DNA of 64,000 nt from JAEELC01 sp963605425 (GTDB taxonomy: Bacteria > Bacillota_I > Bacilli_A > Acholeplasmatales > Anaeroplasmataceae): the NCBI GenBank assembly GCA_963605425.1, contig CAVCUQ010000002.1:1-64000 (forward strand), written 5' to 3'. Below, in pieces: positions 33,070 through 42,320 of this stretch. Position numbers and translations under genes: made by a program. Numbering within the stretch: position 1 is the first letter of the stretch; the number at the start of each line of letters is the position of its first letter. The notes below the pieces were generated by a model, which was not told the origin of the DNA, did no database searches, and worked only from the letters and a program-made list of their open reading frames with translations.

Positions 33070-33100
33070 AAGAGCTGCTTATATAGCAGTTCTTTTTTTT
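33070..33100 (+). terminator. Terminator after panE
   Basis: AGAGCTGCT (33071-33079) pairs with AGCAGTTCT (33085-33093, one G-U) and ends in eight T. Confidence 0.9.
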
Positions 33101-33103
33101 ACC

Positions 33104-33132
33104 TTGAGATATTTATAAATAAATGTTAAAAT
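33104..33132 (+). promoter_or_regulatory. Promoter of the nusB-xseAB-dxs-tlyA-recN cluster
   Basis: TTGAGA (33104-33109), a 17-base spacer and TAAAAT (33127-33132). Two copies of GAGGTATTTT follow (33136-33145 and 33149-33158), the second acting as ribosome binding site for nusB. Confidence 0.7.
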
Positions 33133-33159
33133 AGTGAGGTATTTTAAAGAGGTATTTTT

Positions 33160-33675
33160 ATGAGTTATTCTAGACATGAGGTAAGAAAATTTGCAATGCA
33201 AGTTTTATATTTATTAGATCAAAATAAAACTTACATTGAAACTGAAAAGAAAAGGGAATTAAAGAAAGCTAAGGAAAAGGCATTAGAAAATAATTTAGTA
33301 TTTGATGAATCTAAATTTAAATATGAAGGTAATTACCATGAATTATCACTTTCTGAAGTAATTGATCAAGTATTTGATAACTTTGAAAAGTCTGATGATG
33401 CAGTTGTAATGGTAAATTATGCAACACTAAACTTAGACAAGATTGATATCTTATTGAATTCTAGTCTAGTTAATTATTCACTTGATAGATTAAATTTAGT
33501 TGATAAAGCTATTTTACGTCTTGCAGTAAGCGAATTTTTAAATAAGCAAATTGCAAGTGAAATTGTTATCAATGAAGCTTTAGAATTAACTAAAGAATTT
33601 AGCGACCAAGGTGATAATAAGGCTGTTAGATTCAATAATAAAGTATTAGATACTGTTTTAAAGAAATTAAACTAA
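33160..33675 (+). CDS. nusB: Transcription antitermination factor NusB
   Basis: RNA-binding partner of NusE in rRNA antitermination. The 171 residues are about 30 longer than usual because of a Lys/Glu-rich insert near residues 25-60. The ends are typical: SRHEVRKFAMQVLYLLD at the start, and DRLNLVDKAILRLAVSEFL, SEIVINEALELTKEFS and FNNKVLDTVLKKLN at the end. The order nusB-xseA-xseB follows with gaps of one base and an 11-base overlap. Confidence 0.94.
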   Translation: MSYSRHEVRKFAMQVLYLLDQNKTYIETEKKRELKKAKEKALENNLVFDESKFKYEGNYHELSLSEVIDQVFDNFEKSDDAVVMVNYATLNLDKIDILLNSSLVNYSLDRLNLVDKAILRLAVSEFLNKQIASEIVINEALELTKEFSDQGDNKAVRFNNKVLDTVLKKLN

Positions 33676-33676
33676 T

Positions 33677-34951
33677 ATGGAATCAAAATATTTAACAGTT
33701 ACTGCACTTAATAGATACATTAAATATAAATTTGATTATGATAATAATTTAAAAGGGATAATGATAGAGGGAGAAATATCTAATTTTAAGAGACACGCTA
33801 GAGGTCATTTTTATTTCACCTTAAAAGATGATAATTCTCAAATTTCTTGTGTAATGTTCGCTTCTAGAGCTTATTCTGTTAACTTTAATCCTAAAAATGG
33901 TGATAAGGTTTATATTACCGGGGATGTTTTAGTTTATGAACAAGGTGGAACTTATCAAATTTATGTAAACACTTTAAAAAACGCAGGTATAGGTGATTTA
34001 TATTTAAAATATGAAGCACTAAAGAAAGAACTTGAAGAAGCAGGACTTTTTGATCCTAAATATAAAAAGCCTCTTCCTAAATATCCTCGAGTAATTGGGG
34101 TTATTACAAGTGATACTGGAGCTGTCATACATGATATTGTTACCACTACTAGCAGGCGTTATCCTTTAGTTAAAATTGTTTTATATCCTACTTTAGTTCA
34201 AGGAGAAAATGCTAAAGAGTCTATTTCAAAACAAATTGCAAAGGCTAATAAAGATAAAATAGCGGATGTGCTTATTGTAGGTCGTGGTGGTGGATCACTT
34301 GAAGACTTATGGGCTTTTAATGAGAGAATGGTAGCGGAAGCTATTTTTAATTCATCTATTCCTATTATATCAGCTGTAGGTCATGAATCAGATACTACTA
34401 TTGCAGACTTTGTAGCGGATAAGCGTGCAGCCACTCCTACTGCAGCAGCTGAGATTGCAACTCCTAATGTAATTGATATTAAAGATTCATTAAATAAAAC
34501 ACAAGATAATATTAATCGTATTATTAAAAATAAGTTTAAGGATTTATCACAATCATTATCTAAACTTGATGAGAGACTTGATAACTTATCTCCATTAAGT
34601 AAATTAGAAGAAAAGAAGAAAAATCTAGAAACTTATTATAATAATTTAAATAATTATATGCTTAATATTCTAAATAATAAGGAGAGTAATTTAGATAAAT
34701 GTGTATCACATTTAAATCCTAATATGAAATCTCTTTTAGATAATAAGATATCTAAATATAGTTTGTTAAATGCTCGTCTTGATTCACTAAGCCCTCTTAA
34801 GGTTATGGATAGAGGTTTTAGTATTGCAAAGACTAAAGATAAGGTAATAAGATCAGTTGATGATGTTAAAGAAGGAACGTTAATTGATATTACTTTAAAG
34901 GATGGAAATATTAAAGCAAATGTAAGTGAGGTTAATAAAAATGGAAGATAA
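33677..34951 (+). CDS. xseA: Exodeoxyribonuclease VII, large subunit
   Basis: Single-strand DNA exonuclease subunit, 424 residues. The N-terminal OB fold contains GEISNFKRHARGHFYFTLKDDNSQISCVMF. The catalytic domain follows with VIGVITSDTGAVIHDI, GRGGGSLEDLWAFN and SAVGHESDTTIADFVADKRAATPTAAAE. The C-terminal half is a long coiled coil (about 270-390), the expected docking surface for several XseB subunits. xseB starts inside its 3' end. Confidence 0.96.
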   Translation: MESKYLTVTALNRYIKYKFDYDNNLKGIMIEGEISNFKRHARGHFYFTLKDDNSQISCVMFASRAYSVNFNPKNGDKVYITGDVLVYEQGGTYQIYVNTLKNAGIGDLYLKYEALKKELEEAGLFDPKYKKPLPKYPRVIGVITSDTGAVIHDIVTTTSRRYPLVKIVLYPTLVQGENAKESISKQIAKANKDKIADVLIVGRGGGSLEDLWAFNERMVAEAIFNSSIPIISAVGHESDTTIADFVADKRAATPTAAAEIATPNVIDIKDSLNKTQDNINRIIKNKFKDLSQSLSKLDERLDNLSPLSKLEEKKKNLETYYNNLNNYMLNILNNKESNLDKCVSHLNPNMKSLLDNKISKYSLLNARLDSLSPLKVMDRGFSIAKTKDKVIRSVDDVKEGTLIDITLKDGNIKANVSEVNKNGR

Positions 34952-35153
34952 GAGTTTTGAAGAATTAATGACTGAACTTGAGGAAACAGTTAAAAAACTT
35001 GAAAATAGAGAAATATCTTTAGATGATGCAGTTAAGGAATATTCTAAAGGTATAGAATTATCTAAGAAATGTTTTGAAATCTTAGAAAAAAATAAAAAAC
35101 TTGTTACTGAAAAGATGACTGAACAAGGTTTAGAAAGTATTGATTTAGAGTAG
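34941..35153 (+). CDS. xseB: Exodeoxyribonuclease VII, small subunit
   Basis: A 70-residue two-helix protein, MEDKSFEELMTELEETVKKLENREISLDDAVKEYSKGIEL, which is the XseB signature. I chose ATG 34941 because GTGAGG (34926-34931) stands nine bases before it; the in-frame GTG at 34926 is that ribosome binding site. It overlaps xseA by 11 bases, which couples production of the two subunits. Confidence 0.93.
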   Translation: MEDKSFEELMTELEETVKKLENREISLDDAVKEYSKGIELSKKCFEILEKNKKLVTEKMTEQGLESIDLE

Positions 35154-35186
35154 TATATAACTACTTAAAGAAAAGAGGTGAAGATG

Positions 35187-37013
35187 ATGTTTGATTTACT
35201 TTCAATTAAGGATCCTTCTTTTTTAAGAAATTTATCAATGAAGGAACTTAAAATTCTATGCAGTGAAATTAGAGAATTTTTAATTGAAAATGTATCTAAG
35301 ACTGGAGGACATTTGTCTTCTAATTTAGGTATTGTTGAACTTACTGTTGCACTTCTTTATGTTTTTAATGATGAAAATGATAAGTTCATATTTGATGTCG
35401 GACATCAATCTTATACTTATAAAATATTAACGGGAAGAGCTAGTGAATTTGTAAATTTGAGGAAATATGAAGGTCTTTCTGGTTTTATCAATTATGATGA
35501 AGGAAAATATGATGTGTTTGAATCAGGACATTCATCCACTTCAATTTCTGCACTTGCTGGTTTTCTTATTGCCAAAGAAAATGGTGAAAAGATTAATGAC
35601 TGTATTGCAATTATAGGAGACGCATCTATTTCTAATGGTGAAGCCTTTGAAGGATTAAATTTTCTATCTACATTTAATAAAGAGAGACCTATTGTTATTT
35701 TAAATGATAATCAAATGGCTATTTCAAAGATGGTTGGTGGTACAAGTCATACCTTTGAAATGCTTAGAAGATCTAAATTATATCATGGTTTAAAAGCTAC
35801 ATTATCATTTATATTCCCTAAATTTATAACTAACTGGTTTCATAAGGTAAAAAGAGGTCTTAAAGCTTTTTTCCAACACGATAATTATTTTGAAGATCTA
35901 AATTTGGATTATTTCGGTCCTTATGATGGTAATAATTTAAAGGAATGCATTAGAGTGCTTGAAAGAGCTAAAAATGCTAAAGAACCTTTGATTATTCATT
36001 TATATACTAAAAAAGGATTAGGATATAAACCAGCCGAAGAAGATACTGAAGGTAAATTCCATGGTGTTAGTCCTTTTGATATTAAAACAGGTAAGAGTCT
36101 TAAGGTATGGAGGGAAAATGAAATATCTTACTCTGAATGTGTATCAAGGTGTGTAAATAGTTTAGAATGCGATAAGAAAATAGTTTGTGTTACACCAGCT
36201 ATGATTGTAGGATCTCGTCTTAAGAAGTTAAAAGAGAAATTTCCGCACTCTATCTATGATGTTGGTATCGCAGAAGAACACGCAGCTACAATGTGTGCAA
36301 GTCTTGCGTTAAATAATCAAAGACCAATACTATTTATGTATTCAACATTTGCTCAAAGAGCTTATGACCAAATATTAAATGACATATCGCGCAGAAAACT
36401 TCCGGTAACTATTTGCATAGATAGAGCAGGTATAGTATCAGGGGATGGTTCTACTCATCAAGGTATCTATGATATAGCGATGTTCTTATCTATGCCAAAT
36501 ATGATTATTTGCCAAGGTAAGGATTTAAGAGAGACTGAGGGTTTATTAAAATATATTACTACAATTAATTATCCATCAGTTATTCGTTTCCCTAAGAAAT
36601 CTGATATCTTAGGAAGTGATGAAGTTACAATAAATGATTTTAAGTGGGAAGTACTTAAAAAAGGAGAAAATGTTGTAATTTCTTATGGACCTGATATTTT
36701 AGAAATCTTAAAACTTGTTAATGATAATAATTTAAATGTTGAAGTAGTTAATGCTAGATTTATAAACCCAATCGATGAAGCATATTTAAATTCAATTAAG
36801 GGTAAAAAAGTACTAGTTTATGAACAAGTTTGTGAAAATGGTGGACTTTTTTCACAAATTGTAGCTTTCAATGAGAAATTTAAGCTAAATTTGGATATAT
36901 TACATATGGCGGTACCTCAAAGTGCATTAGTTCCATGTGGAGATGTTGCTAGTATCAAAAAATTATATAATCTAGATAATGATTCGATTTTAAAGGAGCT
37001 TAAGAAGCTATGA
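35187..37013 (+). CDS. dxs: 1-Deoxy-D-xylulose-5-phosphate synthase
   Basis: Thiamine-diphosphate enzyme that joins pyruvate and glyceraldehyde 3-phosphate at the head of the non-mevalonate isoprenoid route. The start is ATG 35187, six bases after AGAGGTG; the in-frame GTG 35178 overlaps that site. Motifs are GGHLSSNLGIVELTVAL, FDVGHQSYTYKILTGR, the ThDP-binding GDASISNGEAFEGLN...NDNQMAIS, and the C-terminal PILFMYSTFAQRAYDQ and DRAGIVSGDGSTHQG. The 608 residues are near normal. It sits three bases ahead of tlyA with a four-base overlap. Confidence 0.97.
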   Translation: MFDLLSIKDPSFLRNLSMKELKILCSEIREFLIENVSKTGGHLSSNLGIVELTVALLYVFNDENDKFIFDVGHQSYTYKILTGRASEFVNLRKYEGLSGFINYDEGKYDVFESGHSSTSISALAGFLIAKENGEKINDCIAIIGDASISNGEAFEGLNFLSTFNKERPIVILNDNQMAISKMVGGTSHTFEMLRRSKLYHGLKATLSFIFPKFITNWFHKVKRGLKAFFQHDNYFEDLNLDYFGPYDGNNLKECIRVLERAKNAKEPLIIHLYTKKGLGYKPAEEDTEGKFHGVSPFDIKTGKSLKVWRENEISYSECVSRCVNSLECDKKIVCVTPAMIVGSRLKKLKEKFPHSIYDVGIAEEHAATMCASLALNNQRPILFMYSTFAQRAYDQILNDISRRKLPVTICIDRAGIVSGDGSTHQGIYDIAMFLSMPNMIICQGKDLRETEGLLKYITTINYPSVIRFPKKSDILGSDEVTINDFKWEVLKKGENVVISYGPDILEILKLVNDNNLNVEVVNARFINPIDEAYLNSIKGKKVLVYEQVCENGGLFSQIVAFNEKFKLNLDILHMAVPQSALVPCGDVASIKKLYNLDNDSILKELKKL

Positions 37014-37768
37014 GACTAGATGTATATTTAACTGAAAATGGTTATTTTAAAACTAGATCTAGAGCTCAAAATGAAATTAAAGAAGGTCATGTTTTAGTAA
37101 ATTCTAAAAAAGAAAAAGCAAGTTATCAAGTAGAAGAAAATGATGTAATAAGTTTAACGAATGTTATTCCTTATGTTTCAAGAGGCGGACTTAAACTTGA
37201 AAAGGCAATTAAGTGCTTTAATTTAGATTTTAAAGATAAGGCAGTCCTTGATATCGGAGCTTCAACAGGAGGCTTTACTGATTGCGCGCTAAAAAGTGGC
37301 GCTAAAAAAGTTTACGCTGTTGATGTAGGATCTGATCAACTAGATGAAAGTCTGAAGAAAGATGAAAGAGTTGTTTCTTTAGAAAATACTAATATTTTAG
37401 ATACTGATATTAAAGATAATATTGATTATCTAGTAATGGATGTATCTTTTGTATCTATTTTGCATTTAGTAGATGCGATTAAGAAATATTTAAATGATAG
37501 TAATAAATTAATATGTTTAATAAAACCTGAATTTGAATCTAAAGAATTAAATAAGAAAGGTGTTATTAAAGATAAAAAAGCACATATCCAAATTCTAAAT
37601 GATGTATATAGGGCACTCGCAGAAAACGGCTTATTTATCAACGAACTTGATTACTCTCCTATTAAAGGGGGATCAGGTAATATTGAATTTATATCAGTAA
37701 TAGAGACTAAATATAAGTCTAATATTGATATAAATAAGGTTGTAAATAATGCTCATTTAATGGAGTAA
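37010..37768 (+). CDS. tlyA: TlyA-type rRNA (cytidine-2'-O)-methyltransferase
   Basis: The 252-residue protein has an N-terminal S4 RNA-binding domain (MRLDVYLTENGYFKTRSRAQNEIKEGHVLVN, 1-60) and an FtsJ-type SAM fold with VLDIGASTGGFTDCALKSGAKKVYAVDVG. TlyA proteins methylate 16S C1409 and in some species 23S C1920. It overlaps dxs by four bases and is followed by recN after three bases, the usual Firmicute dxs-tlyA-recN neighbourhood (argR, often present between tlyA and recN, is absent). Confidence 0.94.
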   Translation: MRLDVYLTENGYFKTRSRAQNEIKEGHVLVNSKKEKASYQVEENDVISLTNVIPYVSRGGLKLEKAIKCFNLDFKDKAVLDIGASTGGFTDCALKSGAKKVYAVDVGSDQLDESLKKDERVVSLENTNILDTDIKDNIDYLVMDVSFVSILHLVDAIKKYLNDSNKLICLIKPEFESKELNKKGVIKDKKAHIQILNDVYRALAENGLFINELDYSPIKGGSGNIEFISVIETKYKSNIDINKVVNNAHLME

Positions 37769-37771
37769 TAT

Positions 37772-39460
37772 ATGTTAAAAAGATTATGTGTTAAAAATTT
37801 TGCAATTATAGAAGATATTGACATTCCTTTTAAGGAAGGGCTAAATATTATAAGCGGAGAAACAGGTGCCGGTAAATCACTGATACTTTACGCACTTAAT
37901 TTATCTCTTGGCTCTAGAGCTCTATCTTCTTATATAAGGTATAAAGAGGAAGAGGCTAGAGTTTTAGCTTCTTTTTCTTATTGTAATAAAAAAATAGATG
38001 AAATACTTGAATATAACAATATTGAAATAAGGGATGAACTTCAAATAGAAAGAACTATTACGAAGTACAAATCAATAATTAAGATTAATAACGTGGTAAC
38101 TAGTTTAAACGTTTTAAAAAATATTAGTATGTATCTAGCCTCAATACATATGCAAAATGATAATTTAAAACTTTTAAATAAGGATAAGTATTTAGAATTT
38201 ATTGATAATAATCAAGATGAAGATTTGAATAAGGCTTTAAGGGTTTATAATATTAACAAAGATAAATATATAAAATGCTTGAAAGAATTAAATGATATTA
38301 AAGATAATGCAATTAAGACTAAGGATAATATAGATTATTTAAGTTATGTACTTAAAGAATTAAATGAACTTGAATTAACTGATACTTTATATGAAGAACT
38401 TGAGACTGAAATTAAGAAACTATCTAATTTTGATAAGATATATTCGAATCTTAAAGAAGCTTTAAATTCTTTAGAAAATGAATATTTTAATATAGATAAT
38501 ATATATGAAGCTTCAATTTACTTAGATAAGATTAAAGAATATGATAATGCTTTTGGTGAAACATCATCTAGTATAAAAGCTGCTTATGATTTAATATCTC
38601 TTTCAAAAGAAGAAATTAAAACTTATTTAAGTTCTTTAGAATATGACCCTGAGTACTTAGATTCTTTAATTTCAAAACAAAACAAAATTGATAAGACTAT
38701 GCTTAAGTATCATAAGAATTACGGGGAACTTTTAAATTATAAGAACGAAATTGAAGAAAGCTTGAAGAATATTGAATCTTTTGATGATTTAATTTTTGAA
38801 AAAGAAAAAGAACTTAAAGCATTACATAAGGAACTTGTCTTATCAAGTCAAAGTGTTACTAAAATAAGAAGAGAAAATGCAAACATAATAGAGAATGATT
38901 TAATTAAGGAATTAAATGATTTAAATTTAGCTGATGTTTCATTTAAAATTGAATTTGAAAATATTGATTATTCTAATTACTTAAATAAAGATATTTTTAA
39001 AGAAACAGGAACAGATATAATTGAACTTTTAATTTCTTTAAATAAGGGTGAGCCTTTAATGAGTATAGCTGAATGTGCAAGTGGCGGTGAAGTATCAAGA
39101 ATAAACCTTGCATTTAAAGCAATCTTAGCAAAAAAGAATACATATTCTTTATTTATATTTGATGAAATAGATACCGGAGTTTCAGGCTTTATAGCAGATT
39201 CTATTGGTCAAAAGATGAGAGAAATAACAGAATATGTCCAGGTAATTGCAATATCTCATCAGGCCCACGTAGTTTCGAAAGCAAATAATATATTATTTGT
39301 TTATAAAGAAACAAAAGATAATAGAACTATTACTTTATCTAAGACATTAAGCATGGAAGAAAGAGAAGAAGAACTAGCAAAAATGATATCTGGAAATAAG
39401 GTAACAGATTATGCTTTAAAACAAGCAAAAGAAATGATAAATACAAATGAAAAATCCTAG
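37772..39460 (+). CDS. recN: DNA repair protein RecN
   Basis: SMC-like ATPase acting early at double-strand breaks. The 562 residues show Walker A SGETGAGKSLILYAL (30-44), two long coiled-coil arms (about 150-370), the ABC signature AECASGGEVSRINLAFKAIL and Walker B TYSLFIFDEIDTGVSG. The His switch lies in AISHQAHVV. The stop codon is embedded in a hairpin shared with the convergent gene downstream. Confidence 0.96.
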   Translation: MLKRLCVKNFAIIEDIDIPFKEGLNIISGETGAGKSLILYALNLSLGSRALSSYIRYKEEEARVLASFSYCNKKIDEILEYNNIEIRDELQIERTITKYKSIIKINNVVTSLNVLKNISMYLASIHMQNDNLKLLNKDKYLEFIDNNQDEDLNKALRVYNINKDKYIKCLKELNDIKDNAIKTKDNIDYLSYVLKELNELELTDTLYEELETEIKKLSNFDKIYSNLKEALNSLENEYFNIDNIYEASIYLDKIKEYDNAFGETSSSIKAAYDLISLSKEEIKTYLSSLEYDPEYLDSLISKQNKIDKTMLKYHKNYGELLNYKNEIEESLKNIESFDDLIFEKEKELKALHKELVLSSQSVTKIRRENANIIENDLIKELNDLNLADVSFKIEFENIDYSNYLNKDIFKETGTDIIELLISLNKGEPLMSIAECASGGEVSRINLAFKAILAKKNTYSLFIFDEIDTGVSGFIADSIGQKMREITEYVQVIAISHQAHVVSKANNILFVYKETKDNRTITLSKTLSMEEREEELAKMISGNKVTDYALKQAKEMINTNEKS

Positions 39461-39476
39461 CCAGGCGGTTAGGATT
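39453..39476 (-). terminator. Hairpin between recN and the convergent esterase-like gene
   Basis: AATCCTA (39453-39459) pairs with TAGGATT (39470-39476). On the minus strand it is followed by a short T run, so it most likely terminates the minus-strand gene. On the + strand the tail is AATTAATTA without a T run. Confidence 0.6.
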
Positions 39477-39482
39477 AATTAA

Positions 39483-40109
39483 TTATTTTAAGTTTAGAAC
39501 AAGTTCATCTAAAGTATTATAATTAGCTTCTTTAAAACAAATTGAACCAAAAAGAATAGCTATTTCACTTAATTCTTCAAAGGTGTTTGATTTTACATAG
39601 TAAGAAACTCTTTGATCAATTTTTGATTTGAAGTTTGCAATAAATTCGGCCTTAAAAGCTGAATAATCAAGACCCATACTATATACCTTATAGAAATGAG
39701 AAGGATAATCTAAAGACATAGTTAAGGACATTAATGATGTAGTATTAAAACCTATTATTGCTTTATTTGCATAATTCTTATTAAAACGATAATGAATTTC
39801 AAGATTTGGAATTATTCTATCTATTATTTCTTTTTGATAAATTTCAGAAAAGTCATATTTAGACTTGAATGATTCAAAAAGAAGGTAGTTTTTCTTAAAA
39901 GAAACAGAAGGGAAGATAGCGATAAAGGCTACACCTAACTTATTTGATACTTCTTGAATATTCTTAGAAGTTATAAAAGGATTAGATTCGGCTAATATAT
40001 AATAAGCATCATATATTTTATTTTCAAATCTATATTCATCAGGAGTAATAACAGCTGTTGAAATTTGAATGTTTAGTTTTTCTGAGTAAGTTTTTGATAA
40101 ATCTAGCAT
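39483..40109 (-). CDS. Esterase-fold protein lacking the serine nucleophile
   Basis: The 208-residue protein resembles the putative esterase (esterase D/YheT-like alpha/beta hydrolase) family around residues 113-150: YANKAIIGFNTTSLMSLTMSLDYPSHFYKVYSMG. This lines up with the family pattern 'R-x-A-I-x-G-x-S-M-G-G-x-x-A-L-x-L-A-L-x-Y-P-x-x-F'. The nucleophile elbow G-x-S-x-G is GFNTT, with Asn in place of Ser. No other Ser elbow is visible, so it is probably a non-enzymatic relative. It has an AGGTGAT ribosome binding site and stands alone on the minus strand between recN and htpG. Confidence 0.55.
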   Translation of the reverse strand: MLDLSKTYSEKLNIQISTAVITPDEYRFENKIYDAYYILAESNPFITSKNIQEVSNKLGVAFIAIFPSVSFKKNYLLFESFKSKYDFSEIYQKEIIDRIIPNLEIHYRFNKNYANKAIIGFNTTSLMSLTMSLDYPSHFYKVYSMGLDYSAFKAEFIANFKSKIDQRVSYYVKSNTFEELSEIAILFGSICFKEANYNTLDELVLNLK

Positions 40110-40168
40110 AAAATCACCTGTAAAAATTATATAATATGTAGATTACAAAATAAATACAATTATAATTT

Positions 40169-40195
40169 TTAGCACTTGAGTATTGACAGTGCCAA
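40169..40195. promoter_or_regulatory. CIRCE-like HrcA operator upstream of htpG
   Basis: TTAGCACTT (40169-40177), nine bases, then CAGTGCCAA (40187-40195). The classical CIRCE is TTAGCACTC-N9-GAGTGCTAA. Spacing is exact; the outermost eight bases of the left arm are identical and the right arm differs at two places. It overlaps the -35 box of the htpG promoter, a position suited to repression. Confidence 0.75.
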
Positions 40196-40211
40196 AAAAT
40201 GCAATTATAAT
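40183..40211 (+). promoter_or_regulatory. Consensus sigma-A promoter of htpG
   Basis: TTGACA (40183-40188), a 17-base spacer and TATAAT (40206-40211): both boxes are perfect. Confidence 0.92.
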
Positions 40212-40239
40212 AACTATGTAATTTTTGGAGGTATTTGAA

Positions 40240-42147
40240 ATGGCACAAAAATATGAATTTAAAACAGAAACTAAACGTTTATTAGATATGATGATTAACT
40301 CTATATATACACATAAGGAAATTTTCTTACGTGAACTTATTTCAAACGCAAGTGATGCGATTGACAAGAGACACTATCTATCATTAACTAATCAAAATAT
40401 TAAAAATCTAGATTATGAAATTAAAGTTGAAGCTGATAAGGAAGCTAGAACATTAACTATTACTGACAATGGTATTGGATTTACTCATGATGAATTAGTT
40501 AATAATTTAGGTACTATTGCAAAATCTGGTAGTAAACAATTTGTAGAAGAAATGGATGATGCAAGTAAAGCTGATATTGATATCATTGGTCAATTTGGTG
40601 TAGGATTCTATTCTGGTTTTATGGTAGCTGATTTAATTGAAGTATATACTAAGTCACCTTTAGATGAAAAGGGATATAAGTTTACATCAGAAGGTCTTGA
40701 TTCTTATACAATTGATGAGGTTGAAACTGAAGAAGGAACTAAGATTGTTCTTCATTTAAGACCTAATACTGAAGATATTAATTATGAGAATTATCTTGAT
40801 GAATATACAATTAAAGAATTAGTAAGAAAATATTCTGATTATATTAGATATCCTATTAAGACATGGGTTACTAAATATAATACTTTAGATGAAAAAGATG
40901 AAGATGGTAATCCTAAGACTGAAGAGACTAAGGAACTTGAAACTATCAATTCTCAAACTCCTATTTGGAAGAAAGATAAAAAAGATGTAACTGATGAAGA
41001 AATTAATAGTTTCTATAAATCTAAGTTCTCAGACTGGCAAGACCCACTTGTAACTATTTGGTCTAGTGTTGAAGGTAATGTTACATATAAGTCTTTATTA
41101 TTTATTCCAGCTAAGGCTCCTTATGATTTATATAATTCTAATTATGAAAAAGGATTACAATTATATACTAAGGGTGTATTTGTAATTGATAAGTGTAAGG
41201 AATTAATTCCTGATTACTTAAAGTTTGTAAAAGGATTAGTTGATACTGAAGATTTACCACTTAACATTTCTCGTGAAATGCTTCAAGAGGATAAAGCTTT
41301 AACTCAAATTGCTAAATCTGTTGAATCTAAGATTTTATCTGAATTAAAGAAGCTTCTTGAAAAAGACAGAGAAAAGTACGAAAAGTTCTTTGAAGCTTAT
41401 GGTGTAAACTTAAAGTATGGTATTTATGAGAACTTTGGTGCTAAGAAGGATAAGTTACAAGATTTAATCTTATTTGAATCTGTTAATAGTGATAAGAAGA
41501 TTACTTTAAAAGAATATAAAGAAAAGATGGTAGAAGGTCAAAAGAACATTTACTTTGTTTCTGCTCAAAATAAGGAACAAGTGTTAAAACTTCCTCAAAT
41601 TGATTCTATTAAAGCTAAAGGATTTGATTGTCTTGTCTTAACTGACCATGTTGATGAATTCATGTTACAAGTTTTAAGAGAATATGATAAAGTTGAATTT
41701 AAGAATATCAATTCAAGTGATTTAGATTTATTAAGTGACGCTGAAAAAGAAGAAATTAAGCAAACTGAAACAGATAATAAGGAATTGCTAGATGCAATTA
41801 AATCTAGTTTACCTGATTTAAAAGAAGTTAAGATTTCAACAAGAGATTTATCTAGTGCATGTATGCTTTCAAGCGGTGAAGGTTTATCATTCGAAATGGA
41901 AAAGGTTTTAAATGCTCAACAAGATACTGATGGTAAGGTTAGAGCTGAAAGAATTCTTGAAATAAATCCTAAGAGCGAATTATTCACATTAATTAAAGAA
42001 AGTTATGACACTGATAAAGATTCTATTAAAGATTTAGCTGAATTATTATATGATGAAGCATTAATTAACCAAGGATTAAGCCTAGCTGATACAAAACGCT
42101 TTACAACTTTACTTGAAAACTTAATGACTAAGTCTTTAAAGAAGTAA
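40240..42147 (+). CDS. htpG: Chaperone HtpG (Hsp90)
   Basis: Bacterial Hsp90, 635 residues from ATG 40240. GGAGG at 40227-40231 is eight bases before it and rules out the in-frame TTG at 40225. The GHKL ATPase domain has LRELISNASDAIDK, ITDNGIGFTHDEL, GTIAKSG and GQFGVGFYSGFMV. The middle domain has KGVFVIDKC and DLPLNISREMLQ with the catalytic Arg. The C-terminal dimerisation domain ends without the MEEVD motif, as in bacteria. The CIRCE-like operator suggests class I heat-shock control by HrcA. Confidence 0.97.
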   Translation: MAQKYEFKTETKRLLDMMINSIYTHKEIFLRELISNASDAIDKRHYLSLTNQNIKNLDYEIKVEADKEARTLTITDNGIGFTHDELVNNLGTIAKSGSKQFVEEMDDASKADIDIIGQFGVGFYSGFMVADLIEVYTKSPLDEKGYKFTSEGLDSYTIDEVETEEGTKIVLHLRPNTEDINYENYLDEYTIKELVRKYSDYIRYPIKTWVTKYNTLDEKDEDGNPKTEETKELETINSQTPIWKKDKKDVTDEEINSFYKSKFSDWQDPLVTIWSSVEGNVTYKSLLFIPAKAPYDLYNSNYEKGLQLYTKGVFVIDKCKELIPDYLKFVKGLVDTEDLPLNISREMLQEDKALTQIAKSVESKILSELKKLLEKDREKYEKFFEAYGVNLKYGIYENFGAKKDKLQDLILFESVNSDKKITLKEYKEKMVEGQKNIYFVSAQNKEQVLKLPQIDSIKAKGFDCLVLTDHVDEFMLQVLREYDKVEFKNINSSDLDLLSDAEKEEIKQTETDNKELLDAIKSSLPDLKEVKISTRDLSSACMLSSGEGLSFEMEKVLNAQQDTDGKVRAERILEINPKSELFTLIKESYDTDKDSIKDLAELLYDEALINQGLSLADTKRFTTLLENLMTKSLKK

Positions 42148-42161
42148 TATCTTAAGAATTA

Positions 42162-42187
42162 AGCCACCAATTTTGGTGACTTTTTCT
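42162..42187 (+). terminator. Terminator after htpG
   Basis: The stem AGCCACCAA/TTGGTGACT with one mismatch is followed by a T tract. Confidence 0.75.
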
Positions 42188-42278
42188 TATTGCAAAATAT
42201 TTACTTTTTTGATATTATTTTAAATTGTTAATTTTTATAATTTAGAATTTTAAATAACTTTTAATTTATATTTAAAAA

Positions 42279-42287
42279 TGATATAAT
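42279..42287 (+). promoter_or_regulatory. Extended -10 promoter of the rluB-cmk-S1-der cluster
   Basis: TGATATAAT: TGn (42279-42281) and a perfect TATAAT (42282-42287). Confidence 0.6.
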
Positions 42288-42320
42288 TTAACATAGTGTA
42301 GTTATGAAAGGAGGCACTTT

